From: Pseudomonas sp.
Lineage (GTDB): Bacteria > Pseudomonadota > Gammaproteobacteria > Pseudomonadales > Pseudomonadaceae
Assembly (NCBI GenBank): GCA_029240955.1
Contig: JARDZH010000143.1
Coordinates: 1-6,103 of the forward strand
DNA length: 6,103 nucleotides
Direction: 5' to 3'
Shown here: positions 1-6,103 of the stretch, in pieces
Numbering within the stretch: position 1 is the first letter of the stretch
Layout of the letters: the number at the start of each line of letters is the position of its first letter
Program-made: the position numbers and the translations under genes
Notes under the pieces: generated by a model
The model's input: the letters and a program-made list of their open reading frames with translations, nothing else
What the model was told of the DNA's origin: nothing
Database searches by the model: none

Positions 1-881
1 GCGATGCCGAAAAAGCCCACTGCAACCGTACCGCCCAGGCACAGGATCATCCAGGTCATGGAAATGCGGCGAGCATTGGCGATCGACTTGACCGAGTCAG
101 CGGCCATGAAGCGCGCCAGAATGTGCGGCTGACCGAAATAGCCAAGCCCCCAGGCCAGCAGGGAAATGATCCCGATGAAGGTGGTGTTCTTGAACATATC
201 GAAGTTGGTGGGATCCTTGGCCTCGATCGCCAGGAACGTGGTGTCGACGCCACCGGTTGCCAGCAGCACGATGATCGGCGTGAGGATCAGCGCGAAAATC
301 ATGAGGCTAGCCTGTACGGTGTCTGTCCAGCTCACAGCCAGGAAACCACCGACGAAGGTGTAGGCGATGGTCGCCGCAGCGCCAGCCCACAGTGCAGTCT
401 CGTAGGACATGCCGAACGTGCTTTCGAACAGACGCGCACCGGCCACGATGCCGGACGCACAGTAGATGGTGAAGAAGATCAGGATCACGACTGCAGAGAT
501 GATGCGCAGCAGCCCGCTGTTGTCTTCGAAGCGACTGCTGAAATAGTCCGGCAGAGTCAGTGCGTCACCGTTGTGCTCGGTTTGAACCCGCAGGCGCCCG
601 GCTACGAACAGCCAGTTGAGATAGGCGCCGACGATCAGGCCGATGGCGATCCAGCTTTCCGAGAGGCCCGACATGTAGATGGCGCCCGGCAGGCCCATCA
701 GCAACCAGCCGCTCATGTCCGAAGCGCCGGCCGACAGCGCAGTCACCAGGCTGCCAAGGCTGCGTCCGCCGAGGATGTAATCGGAGAGGTTGTTGGTGGA
801 GCGATAAGCCAGCAGGCCGATCAGTACCATTGCCGCGATGTAGATCACGAAGGTGATCAGGGTTGGGTTGGACAAACTCAT
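1..881 (-). CDS. putP: Na+/proline symporter PutP (partial, C-terminus beyond left edge)
   Basis: Inner-membrane sodium:solute symporter (SSS family) that imports L-proline with Na+ as the first step of proline use. The reading frame begins MSLSNPTLITFVIYIAAMVL and follows E. coli PutP from residue 1 with almost no gaps. Visible are the SAGASDMSGWLLMGLPGAIY segment with Asp55 and Ser57, residues known in E. coli PutP for Na+ binding, Arg40 in LGGRSLG, and the stretches FFTIYCASGIVAGARLFEST, SWTDTVQASLMIFALILTP and WGLGYFGQPHILARFMAADS. Several hydrophobic transmembrane segments alternate with short loops. Only 293 codons of about 500 lie in the window, so the later helices, including the second part of the Na+ site, are not seen. 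The start is set by the match to the E. coli N-terminus; an AAGG (891-894, minus strand) lies 9 nt upstream as a modest ribosome site. It is divergent from putA and shares its operator region, so co-repression by PutA is expected. No frameshift is seen. Confidence 0.97.
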   Translation of the reverse strand, partial: MSLSNPTLITFVIYIAAMVLIGLLAYRSTNNLSDYILGGRSLGSLVTALSAGASDMSGWLLMGLPGAIYMSGLSESWIAIGLIVGAYLNWLFVAGRLRVQTEHNGDALTLPDYFSSRFEDNSGLLRIISAVVILIFFTIYCASGIVAGARLFESTFGMSYETALWAGAAATIAYTFVGGFLAVSWTDTVQASLMIFALILTPIIVLLATGGVDTTFLAIEAKDPTNFDMFKNTTFIGIISLLAWGLGYFGQPHILARFMAADSVKSIANARRISMTWMILCLGGTVAVGFFGI

Positions 882-1005
882 GTGTTTCTGCCTTGGCTTT
901 GTTTTTATTGAGTGTCAGCGCATGACTTCAGAAGCCAGCTCGTTGCGTCGACACAGCATTCGCCGATCTCTCCACGAGTGATCGGCCGATAGTGATTCAC
1001 ACTAC

Positions 1006-1014
1006 GGTTGCACC
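1006..1014 (+). promoter_or_regulatory. put operator 1 (PutA-binding site)
   Basis: The 9-mer GGTTGCACC contains the GTTGCA core bound by the PutA ribbon-helix-helix domain in E. coli. It is the operator nearest putP, about 125 bp upstream of its start codon. Binding is inferred from the motif and from PutA carrying the matching DNA-binding domain. Confidence 0.75.
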
Positions 1015-1047
1015 GTGGCCGCGAATCCTATTAAACAATCTGAACGT

Positions 1048-1056
1048 GGTGCAACC
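1048..1056 (-). promoter_or_regulatory. put operator 2 (PutA-binding site)
   Basis: GGTGCAACC on the plus strand is the exact reverse complement of the operator 1 9-mer, so this site faces the opposite way. Core to core it lies 43 bp from operator 1, about four helical turns. Confidence 0.75.
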
Positions 1057-1070
1057 TATTTACGTCGGGA

Positions 1071-1079
1071 AGTTGCACC
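1071..1079 (+). promoter_or_regulatory. put operator 3 (PutA-binding site)
   Basis: AGTTGCACC keeps the full GTTGCA core and the trailing CC but has A for G at the first base. It lies 22 bp (about two turns) from operator 2 and is followed by GTTACA (1081-1086), a one-mismatch core that could be a weak extra half of the site. Confidence 0.7.
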
Positions 1080-1226
1080 CGTTACAAAAAGACGCGCAGA
1101 CGCGTTTTTCCGCCCCATTCTGGGGCAGTAAAAGCGGTATTCGCAAAGAAAAATGGCTTGAAGCTTCACACTGGAAGAAAATTCTCAGGCAAAGCCCTCA
1201 ATCGTCACAAAATATTCTTAAAAACG

Positions 1227-1246
1227 GGTTGCACCCGGTTGCACCC
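1227..1246 (+). promoter_or_regulatory. put operators 4 and 5 (tandem PutA-binding sites)
   Basis: Two perfect consecutive copies of GGTTGCACCC (1227-1236 and 1237-1246) place two GTTGCA cores exactly 10 bp apart, about one helical turn, in the same orientation. They end 69 bp before the putA start, where bound PutA would be well placed to block transcription of its own gene. The 10-bp period suggests cooperative binding of neighbouring RHH dimers on one DNA face; that is inference. Confidence 0.78.
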
Positions 1247-1315
1247 CACAAAGTCCGACGATAATCTGCGTCAAAGCCGATGCCACATCCACAGTGGCGA
1301 CAATGAGGACAATCC

Positions 1316-4300
1316 ATGGCCACCACCACTTTGGGCGTCAAGCTTGACGACCCGACGCGCGAGCGATTGAAAGCAGCCGCTCACTCCATCGACCGTACTC
1401 CGCACTGGTTGATCAAGCAGGCGATCTTCAATTACCTGGAAAAGCTCGAAAGTGGTGCAACCCTGGCAGACCTCGATGCACAAGCCGGTAAAGATGCCGA
1501 CGAGCATGCCGAGGCGCCGGTCGACGCCGGGCACCAGCCGTTTCTGGAGTTTGCCGAAAGCATTCTGCCTCAGTCGGTACTGCGCGCTGCCATCACCGCT
1601 GCTTACCGCCGCCCTGAACAGGAAGTAGTGCCGATGCTGCTGGAGCAGGCTCGCTTGCCTGCGCCGATGTCCGAGGCTGCCAACAAGCTGGCGGCCTCCA
1701 TTGCTGAAAAGTTGCGTAATCAGAAGAGCGCTGGCGGTCGTGCAGGCATCGTCCAGGGCCTGTTGCAGGAATTCTCCCTGTCGTCTCAGGAAGGCGTTGC
1801 GCTGATGTGCCTGGCCGAAGCCCTGCTGCGGATTCCGGACAAGGGCACTCGCGACGCACTGATCCGCGACAAGATCAGCACCGGTAACTGGCAGCCGCAT
1901 CTGGGCAACAGCCCGTCGCTGTTCGTCAACGCTGCGACCTGGGGGCTGCTGCTGACCGGCAAGCTGGTGTCCACTCATAACGAATCAGGCCTGACCTCTT
2001 CTCTGAGCCGAATCATCGGCAAGAGCGGCGAACCCATGATCCGCAAGGGCGTGGACATGGCCATGCGCCTGATGGGCGAACAGTTCGTCACGGGCGAAAC
2101 CATTGGCGAAGCGCTTGCCAACGCCAGCCGTTTTGAAGCCAAGGGCTTCCGCTATTCCTACGACATGCTGGGTGAAGCTGCACTCACCGAGCATGACGCC
2201 CAGAAATACCTCGCTTCTTACGAGCAGGCGATCCACTCCATCGGCAAAGCGTCCCATGGCCGTGGCATCTACGAAGGTCCGGGCATTTCCATCAAGCTGT
2301 CGGCGCTGCATCCGCGCTACAGCCGCGCTCAGTACGAGCGCGTCATGGAAGAGCTGTACCCGCGCCTGCTGTCGCTGACTGTGCTGGCCAAGCAGTACGA
2401 CATCGGCCTGAACATCGACGCCGAAGAGGCAGACCGCCTTGAACTGTCACTGGATCTGCTGGAGCGCCTGTGCTTCGAACCGCAGCTGACCGGCTGGAAC
2501 GGCATCGGCTTCGTGATCCAGGCTTACCAGAAGCGCTGCCCGTACGTGATCGACTACGTCATCGATCTGGCTCGCCGCAGCCGTCATCGCCTGATGATCC
2601 GTCTGGTGAAAGGCGCGTATTGGGACAGCGAAATCAAGCGCGCCCAGGTCGAAGGCCTGGAAGGCTATCCGGTCTACACCCGCAAGGTGTACACCGATGT
2701 TTCCTACGTCGCCTGCGCCCGCAAACTGCTGGCCGCGCCGGAAGTCATTTACCCGCAATTCGCCACTCATAACGCTCACACGCTGGCGGCTATCTACCAG
2801 ATCGCCGGCCAGAACTACTATCCCGGCCAGTACGAATTCCAGTGTCTGCACGGCATGGGTGAGCCGCTTTACGAGCAAGTCGTGGGTAAGGTTGCCGATG
2901 GCAAGCTGAACCGTCCGTGTCGCGTTTACGCGCCAGTCGGTACTCACGAAACGCTGCTGGCCTATCTGGTACGTCGTCTGCTGGAAAACGGCGCCAACAC
3001 CTCGTTCGTCAACCGCATCGCTGACCACTCGATCTCCATTCAGGAACTGGTGGCCGACCCGGTCAACCAGATCGAGCGCATGGCAACCCAGGAAGGTGGT
3101 TTCGGTCTGCCGCACCCGCGCATTCCGCTGCCGCGTGACCTGTATGGTGCGGAGCGCGCCAACTCAAGCGGCATCGACATGGCCAACGAGCATCGTCTGG
3201 CATCGCTCTCCTCCGCCTTGCTCGCCACGGCCCACACCGACTGGAAAGCCGCGCCGATGCTGGGCTGCTCGCCAAGCGAAGGGACTGCGGTTGCAGCTTT
3301 GAACCCGTCCGATCTGCGTGATGTGGTCGGTCACGTCCAGGAAGCGAACCTTCAGGACGTCGACAACGCCATCCAGTGCGCCCTGAGCGCCGGTCCGATC
3401 TGGCAAGCGACACCGCCGGCCGAGCGTGCTGCGATTCTGGAGCGCGCTGCCGATCTGATGGAATCCGAAATTCAACCGCTGATGGGCCTGCTGGTTCGCG
3501 AGGCGGGCAAGACCTACCTCAACGCCATCGCGGAAGTACGTGAAGCCGTGGATTTCCTGCGTTATTACGCGGTGCAGGCACGCAACGACTTCACCAATGA
3601 CGGCCACCGCCCGCTGGGGCCGGTGGTCTGCATCAGCCCCTGGAACTTCCCGCTGGCAATCTTCAGTGGTCAGGTCGCAGCGGCGCTGGCCGCGGGTAAC
3701 CCGGTACTGGCCAAGCCCGCCGAGCAGACTCCGCTGATCGCAGCGCAAGCTGTGCGCATCCTGCTCGAAGCCGGCATTCCAGAAGGCGCCGTGCAACTGC
3801 TGCCGGGCCGCGGCGAAACCGTAGGTGCGCGTCTGGTGGGTGATGATCGCGTCAAAGGCGTGATGTTCACGGGCTCCACCGAAGTCGCTCGCCTGCTGCA
3901 ACGCAACGTGGCCGGTCGCTTGGACTCTCAAGGCCGTCCGATCCCGCTGATTGCTGAAACCGGCGGCCAGAACGCGATGATCGTCGACTCTTCGGCGCTG
4001 ACCGAACAAGTGGTCATCGACGTCGTATCTTCGGCATTCGACAGCGCCGGTCAGCGCTGCTCGGCATTGCGCGTACTGTGCCTGCAGGAAGATTCCGCTG
4101 ATCGTGTCATCGAAATGCTCAAAGGTGCGATGGCTGAAAGCCGCCTGGGCAACCCCGAGCGCTTGTGTGTAGACATCGGCCCGGTGATCGACGCCGAGGC
4201 CAAAGCGGGCATCGAGAAGCACATTCAAGGCATGCGCGACAGGGGTCGCTCGGTCTATCAGGTCGCTATCGCCGACGGCACCGAGATCAAACGCGGTACT

Positions 4301-5269
4301 TATGTGATGCCGACGTTGATCGAACTGGAGAGCTTCGACGAGCTGGAGCGCGAAATCTTTGGTCCTGTGCTGCACGTGGTTCGCTACAAGCGCAAGGAAC
4401 TGGACCAGTTGATTGAGCAGATCAACGGTTCCGGCTATGGCCTGACGCTCGGCGTGCATACCCGCATCGACGAGACCATCGCCAAGGTCGTGGACAACGT
4501 TCACGCCGGCAACGTGTATGTGAACCGCAACATCGTCGGTGCTGTTGTAGGCGTGCAGCCATTCGGCGGTGAGGGCTTGTCCGGTACCGGTCCGAAAGCG
4601 GGTGGTCCGCTGTACCTGTACCGTCTGCTGTCGACTCGCCCTCAGGATGCCATCCACAAGTCGTTCGCCCATGGCGATGCAGTAGCAGCGCCGGACACCC
4701 GTCTGCGCGACGCCATGAGCAAACCGCTGCAAGCGCTGAAAGACTGGGCTGCGAGTCATCAGCAGACTGCGCTGCAAGCGCTGTGCGACGAGTACGCGGC
4801 TCAATCGCAAAGCGGGATCACGCGTCAACTGGTCGGCCCGACCGGCGAGCGCAACAGCTATGCGATTCTGCCTCGCGAACACGTGCTGTGCCTGGCGGAC
4901 GACGAGGCTGATCTGCTCATCCAGCTGGCCGCCGTGCTGGCGGTAGGGAGCAGCGCTGTATGGCCGGAAACCGCAGTCAGCAAACCGCTACGTGCGCGTC
5001 TGCCGAAAGAGGTTCAGGCTCGCGTCCGACTGGTAGTCGAGTGGAACAAGGACGAGGTAGTGTTCGACGCTGTCCTGCACCATGGCGACTCGGATCAGCT
5101 GCGCGAAGTCTGCCAGCAGATCTCCCAGCGTGACGGCGCAATCGTCGGGGTCAACGGTCAGTCTCATGGGGAAACCAACATTCCGTTGGAGCGCCTGGTG
5201 ATCGAGCGCGCGTTGAGCGTCAACACCGCTGCAGCAGGTGGCAATGCGAGCCTGATGACCATCGGCTGA
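1316..5269 (+). CDS. putA: Trifunctional PutA: proline dehydrogenase / P5C dehydrogenase / put repressor
   Basis: Oxidises L-proline to glutamate: FAD-dependent proline dehydrogenase (PRODH) makes P5C and passes electrons to membrane quinone, then NAD+-dependent P5C dehydrogenase makes glutamate. It also represses the put genes. The 1317 aa match the E. coli length (1320). Order of domains: ribbon-helix-helix DNA-binding domain at 1-47 (TTTLGVKLDD, with Thr5 and Lys9, and RTPHWLIKQAI); helical linker; PRODH barrel at about 260-610; P5C dehydrogenase at about 650-1110; conserved C-terminal domain ending SVNTAAAGGNASLMTIG. PRODH residues present by alignment to E. coli: Asp368, Arg429, Tyr435, Tyr538, Tyr550, Arg553, Arg554, Glu557. 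The aldehyde dehydrogenase part has ISPWNFP (773-779), FTGS (851-854), Glu881 and catalytic Cys915 in GQRCSA. The enzyme numbering is two less than in E. coli, from a small deletion near the RHH linker. Start: GAGGA (1305-1309) lies 6 nt before the ATG, and an in-frame TGA at 1304-1306 excludes a longer protein. All key residues are intact. Confidence 0.98.
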   Translation: MATTTLGVKLDDPTRERLKAAAHSIDRTPHWLIKQAIFNYLEKLESGATLADLDAQAGKDADEHAEAPVDAGHQPFLEFAESILPQSVLRAAITAAYRRPEQEVVPMLLEQARLPAPMSEAANKLAASIAEKLRNQKSAGGRAGIVQGLLQEFSLSSQEGVALMCLAEALLRIPDKGTRDALIRDKISTGNWQPHLGNSPSLFVNAATWGLLLTGKLVSTHNESGLTSSLSRIIGKSGEPMIRKGVDMAMRLMGEQFVTGETIGEALANASRFEAKGFRYSYDMLGEAALTEHDAQKYLASYEQAIHSIGKASHGRGIYEGPGISIKLSALHPRYSRAQYERVMEELYPRLLSLTVLAKQYDIGLNIDAEEADRLELSLDLLERLCFEPQLTGWNGIGFVIQAYQKRCPYVIDYVIDLARRSRHRLMIRLVKGAYWDSEIKRAQVEGLEGYPVYTRKVYTDVSYVACARKLLAAPEVIYPQFATHNAHTLAAIYQIAGQNYYPGQYEFQCLHGMGEPLYEQVVGKVADGKLNRPCRVYAPVGTHETLLAYLVRRLLENGANTSFVNRIADHSISIQELVADPVNQIERMATQEGGFGLPHPRIPLPRDLYGAERANSSGIDMANEHRLASLSSALLATAHTDWKAAPMLGCSPSEGTAVAALNPSDLRDVVGHVQEANLQDVDNAIQCALSAGPIWQATPPAERAAILERAADLMESEIQPLMGLLVREAGKTYLNAIAEVREAVDFLRYYAVQARNDFTNDGHRPLGPVVCISPWNFPLAIFSGQVAAALAAGNPVLAKPAEQTPLIAAQAVRILLEAGIPEGAVQLLPGRGETVGARLVGDDRVKGVMFTGSTEVARLLQRNVAGRLDSQGRPIPLIAETGGQNAMIVDSSALTEQVVIDVVSSAFDSAGQRCSALRVLCLQEDSADRVIEMLKGAMAESRLGNPERLCVDIGPVIDAEAKAGIEKHIQGMRDRGRSVYQVAIADGTEIKRGTYVMPTLIELESFDELEREIFGPVLHVVRYKRKELDQLIEQINGSGYGLTLGVHTRIDETIAKVVDNVHAGNVYVNRNIVGAVVGVQPFGGEGLSGTGPKAGGPLYLYRLLSTRPQDAIHKSFAHGDAVAAPDTRLRDAMSKPLQALKDWAASHQQTALQALCDEYAAQSQSGITRQLVGPTGERNSYAILPREHVLCLADDEADLLIQLAAVLAVGSSAVWPETAVSKPLRARLPKEVQARVRLVVEWNKDEVVFDAVLHHGDSDQLREVCQQISQRDGAIVGVNGQSHGETNIPLERLVIERALSVNTAAAGGNASLMTIG
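1454..1462 (-). promoter_or_regulatory. Possible intragenic put operator within putA
   Basis: GGTGCAACC on the plus strand is the exact reverse complement of the GGTTGCACC operator 9-mer. It lies in codons 47-49 of putA, just after the RHH domain, about 140 bp past the start codon. I found this 9-mer nowhere else in the window outside the control region, whereas the bare hexamer GTTGCA recurs about eight times in genes and is not informative. It may be a sixth operator or a coincidence of Gly-Ala-Thr codons. Confidence 0.35.
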
Positions 5270-5332
5270 TGCCTGGCTGAAATCGTGTGACTTTTGCGTT
5301 GCAGTGCTTGTTCTGAAAACCGCGTCAGCTTC

Positions 5333-5404
5333 GTCGCGAGCTTCGCTCCCTCCCACAAGCTCCCAGTGGTCCACTGAACTGTGGGAGGGAGCGCAGCCCG
5401 CGAC
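5333..5404. repeat. REPIN 1 (inverted pair of GTGG-type REP elements)
   Basis: Two 25-base arms, 5333-5357 and 5380-5404, are inverted copies matching at 23 of 25 positions across a 22-base spacer. Read from the inside outward, each arm starts TGTGGGAGGGAGCG and ends CGCGAC, with the GTGG head facing the spacer, as in Pseudomonas REP doublets. The left arm also holds an internal GAGC-GAA-GCTC hairpin. The spacer contains CAGTGG/CCACTG (5364-5376), so the whole unit could form a long structured stem in RNA or a cruciform in DNA. Such elements are non-autonomous and are thought to be spread by RAYT (REP-associated tyrosine) transposases encoded elsewhere in the genome; none is in this window. 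Confidence 0.88.
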
Positions 5405-5444
5405 AGACATAACGCGGCGTGTCTGATGGTTCCCGCGTCGTCTG

Positions 5445-5515
5445 CATCGCCAGCAAGCTGGCTCCTACAGATACAGATCGGCGCACCACGCGTAGGAGCG
5501 CGCTTGCCCGCGACG
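5445..5515. repeat. REPIN 2 (inverted pair of GTAG-type REP elements)
   Basis: Arms 5445-5469 and 5491-5515 are inverted copies matching at 19 of 25 positions across a 21-base spacer. Read outward, both have the head GTAGGAGC followed by a palindrome. In the left arm the palindrome is GCCAGC-TT-GCTGGC, a perfect 6-bp stem. In the right arm it is GCGCGC-TT-GCCCGC, with one mismatched pair. Geometry is nearly the same as the neighbouring GTGG-type doublet (71 against 72 bp), but head and stem differ, so it belongs to another REP group. The two lie 40 bp apart. Confidence 0.85.
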
Positions 5516-5519
5516 GGCT

Positions 5520-5550
5520 GGCGGCGCTGATTCAGTTGTAGAGCGCCGCC
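5520..5550. other. Perfect 9-bp GC-rich hairpin upstream of the acyl-CoA dehydrogenase gene
   Basis: GGCGGCGCT (5520-5528) pairs perfectly with AGCGCCGCC (5542-5550) over a 13-base loop. No run of T follows on either strand, so it is not a standard intrinsic terminator. It could help stop or protect transcripts from the left, lie in the 5' leader of the downstream gene, or be part of a decayed repeat, since it begins 4 bp after the GTAG-type REPIN. The structure is plain; its role is not known. Confidence 0.5.
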
Positions 5551-5641
5551 CTGCACCTGCTTTATCACCCCGATCAATCTTGCTCCCATCCAGAACCTTC
5601 GACACCTAGACTCAGCGCACTCATCGCCCCGGTAAATCGCC

Positions 5642-6103
5642 ATGACAGAGACGCTGCTTTGCCCCCGTAATCTGGCTTTCGAGCTCTACGAAGTGCTGGA
5701 CGCCGAAGCGCTGAACCAGCGCGAACGTTTCGCCGAGCACACGCGTGAAACCTTCGACGCGGCCATCGGCACGGCGCGGGCCATTGCCGAGAAACATTTT
5801 GCGCCGCACAACCGCAAGGCCGACGAGAACGAGCCACGCTTCGAGAACGGCGAGGCGCTGTTGATCCCGGAGGTCAAGCTCGCGGTCGATGCCTTTCTCG
5901 AAGCCGGATTTCTCAACGCCACGCGAGACTTCGAGGTCGGCGGCATGCAACTGCCGACCTTGGTGTCCCAGGCATGCTTCGCCCATTTTCAGGCCGCGAA
6001 CGTCGGCACCACCGCTTACCCTTTTCTGACCATGGGCGCGGCGAACCTGATCGAGAATTTCGGCAGCGATGAGCAGAAGCAGCGTTTTTTGCAACCCATG
6101 ATC
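5642..6103 (+). CDS. Acyl-CoA dehydrogenase, long (about 600 aa) type (partial, C-terminus beyond right edge)
   Basis: Flavoprotein expected to introduce a 2,3 double bond into an acyl-CoA and pass electrons to an electron-transfer flavoprotein; the substrate cannot be told from this part. The 154 visible residues begin MTETLLCPRNLAFELYEVLD and resemble the Pseudomonas acyl-CoA dehydrogenases of about 600 aa that carry an N-terminal extension and extra C-terminal domain, related to DmdC-like enzymes. The helical N-terminal domain is visible: ARAIAEKHFAPHNRKADENE, VDAFLEAGFLNATRDFEVGG, QAANVGTTAYPFLTMGAANL and NFGSDEQKQRFLQPM, the last being the typical G-(S/T)-E-E-Q-K-like motif before the FAD-binding beta domain. 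The catalytic Glu and flavin motifs lie beyond the edge. Start: an in-frame TAA at 5633-5635 excludes an upstream start, and the next in-frame ATG is about 100 codons on. The ribosome site is weak (GGTAA at 5631-5635). It is codirectional with putA but 372 bp away, so probably a separate unit. Confidence 0.9.
   Translation, partial: MTETLLCPRNLAFELYEVLDAEALNQRERFAEHTRETFDAAIGTARAIAEKHFAPHNRKADENEPRFENGEALLIPEVKLAVDAFLEAGFLNATRDFEVGGMQLPTLVSQACFAHFQAANVGTTAYPFLTMGAANLIENFGSDEQKQRFLQPMI

Larger units (their letters stand above)
882..1315. promoter_or_regulatory. putP-putA divergent control region
   Basis: This 434-bp gap between the divergent starts of putP and putA is more AT-rich than the flanking genes and carries five copies of the PutA operator core GTTGCA. 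They fall in two groups: 1007-1077 nearer putP, and 1228-1243 nearer putA, separated by about 150 bp. E. coli has a put intergenic region of similar size with several GTTGCA operators, so the architecture looks conserved. Between the groups lie an A5/T5-flanked inverted repeat (1086-1109) and a 6-bp hairpin (1112-1126). Near putP there are small palindromes at 981-990 (ATCGGCCGAT) and 993-1000. I could not assign promoters with confidence. TATTCT at 1213-1218 is a possible -10 for putA, placing the operator tandem just at or after the start point, but it has no good -35. No convincing small gene is present. Confidence 0.85.
5270..5641. other. Gene-free, repeat-rich gap between putA and the acyl-CoA dehydrogenase gene
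   Basis: No credible gene lies in these 372 bp. The gap holds two REP doublets (5333-5404 and 5445-5515) and a 9-bp GC hairpin (5520-5550). Between the doublets, CAGACA (5404-5409) and TGTCTG (5420-5425) form a further small inverted repeat. No classic GC stem followed by a run of T was found after putA, so transcription may end at the repeat structures or by Rho. The last 90 bp before the next gene must hold its promoter, but I could not pick out clear -35/-10 boxes. Confidence 0.7.

Noticed and set aside
123..911. 262-codon plus-strand frame over putP
   Set aside because: It runs antisense to the clearly conserved PutP sequence; its translation is rich in Gln, Asp and Arg, with no family resemblance.
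1029..1034. TATTAA as a -10 box paired with TTGCAC at 1008-1013
   Set aside because: The spacer would be only 15 bp, and TTGCAC is part of operator 1, so the match is not convincing.
1159..1168. Perfect palindrome TGAAGCTTCA
   Set aside because: A 10-bp palindrome is expected by chance about once in a kilobase, and nothing else ties it to regulation.
1227..1243. Sigma-54 type promoter (GG-N10-GC) in the operator tandem
   Set aside because: The sequence looks like TGGCAC-N5-TTGCA at first sight, but the spacing is one base short and the required GG at -24 is TT when aligned to the downstream GC.
992..1264. 90-codon plus-strand frame in the putP-putA gap
   Set aside because: It spans all five operators, has no clear ribosome site and its translation matches nothing I recognise.
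3164..4882. 572-codon open frame on the minus strand, antisense to putA
   Set aside because: It is a shadow of the biased third-position GC in putA. The putA frame on the other strand has intact catalytic motifs throughout, and the antisense translation shows no recognisable domain.
5270..5332. Intrinsic terminator directly after putA
   Set aside because: Only a 4-bp CTGA/TCAG pairing is seen and no GC stem followed by T residues.
5164..5643. 159-codon minus-strand frame across the end of putA and the repeat gap
   Set aside because: It reads through both REPINs and the antisense of the putA C-terminus; such repeats commonly create spurious frames.

Overview
The window is a conserved metabolic locus from a fluorescent-type Pseudomonas. 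A P. syringae-group species is plausible but not proven. Three things point to Pseudomonas: both proline genes encode proteins very close to their gammaproteobacterial relatives, the coding DNA is GC-rich, and the gap after putA carries REP repeats with the GTAG/GTGG heads typical of Pseudomonas.

Layout: (1) bases 1-881, minus strand: the first 293 codons of putP, the Na+/proline symporter, cut by the left edge. (2) 882-1315: a 434-bp divergent control region with five GTTGCA PutA operators, four of them as the perfect 9-mer GGTTGCACC. Two of these form a perfect 10-bp tandem next to putA. (3) 1316-5269, plus strand: complete putA, 1317 aa, a trifunctional flavoenzyme and repressor. (4) 5270-5641: a 372-bp gap without a gene, holding two REP doublets (REPINs) of different sequence type and a perfect 9-bp GC hairpin. 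(5) 5642-6103, plus strand: the first 154 codons of a long-type acyl-CoA dehydrogenase, cut by the right edge.

How it works together: PutP imports proline with Na+. PutA oxidises it in two steps to glutamate. When proline is scarce, the PutA ribbon-helix-helix domain is expected to bind the GTTGCA sites and repress both divergent genes. When proline reduces the flavin, PutA moves to the membrane and the genes are released. This follows the E. coli/Salmonella model; the operators and the DNA-binding domain are visible here, the switching is inferred. The acyl-CoA dehydrogenase has no evident link to proline metabolism and is separated from putA by the repeats.

I see no undescribed system. The points most worth a second look are a sixth perfect operator 9-mer inside the putA coding sequence, the near-helical spacing of the operators, and the side-by-side REPINs, one of which shows a compensatory base-pair change.
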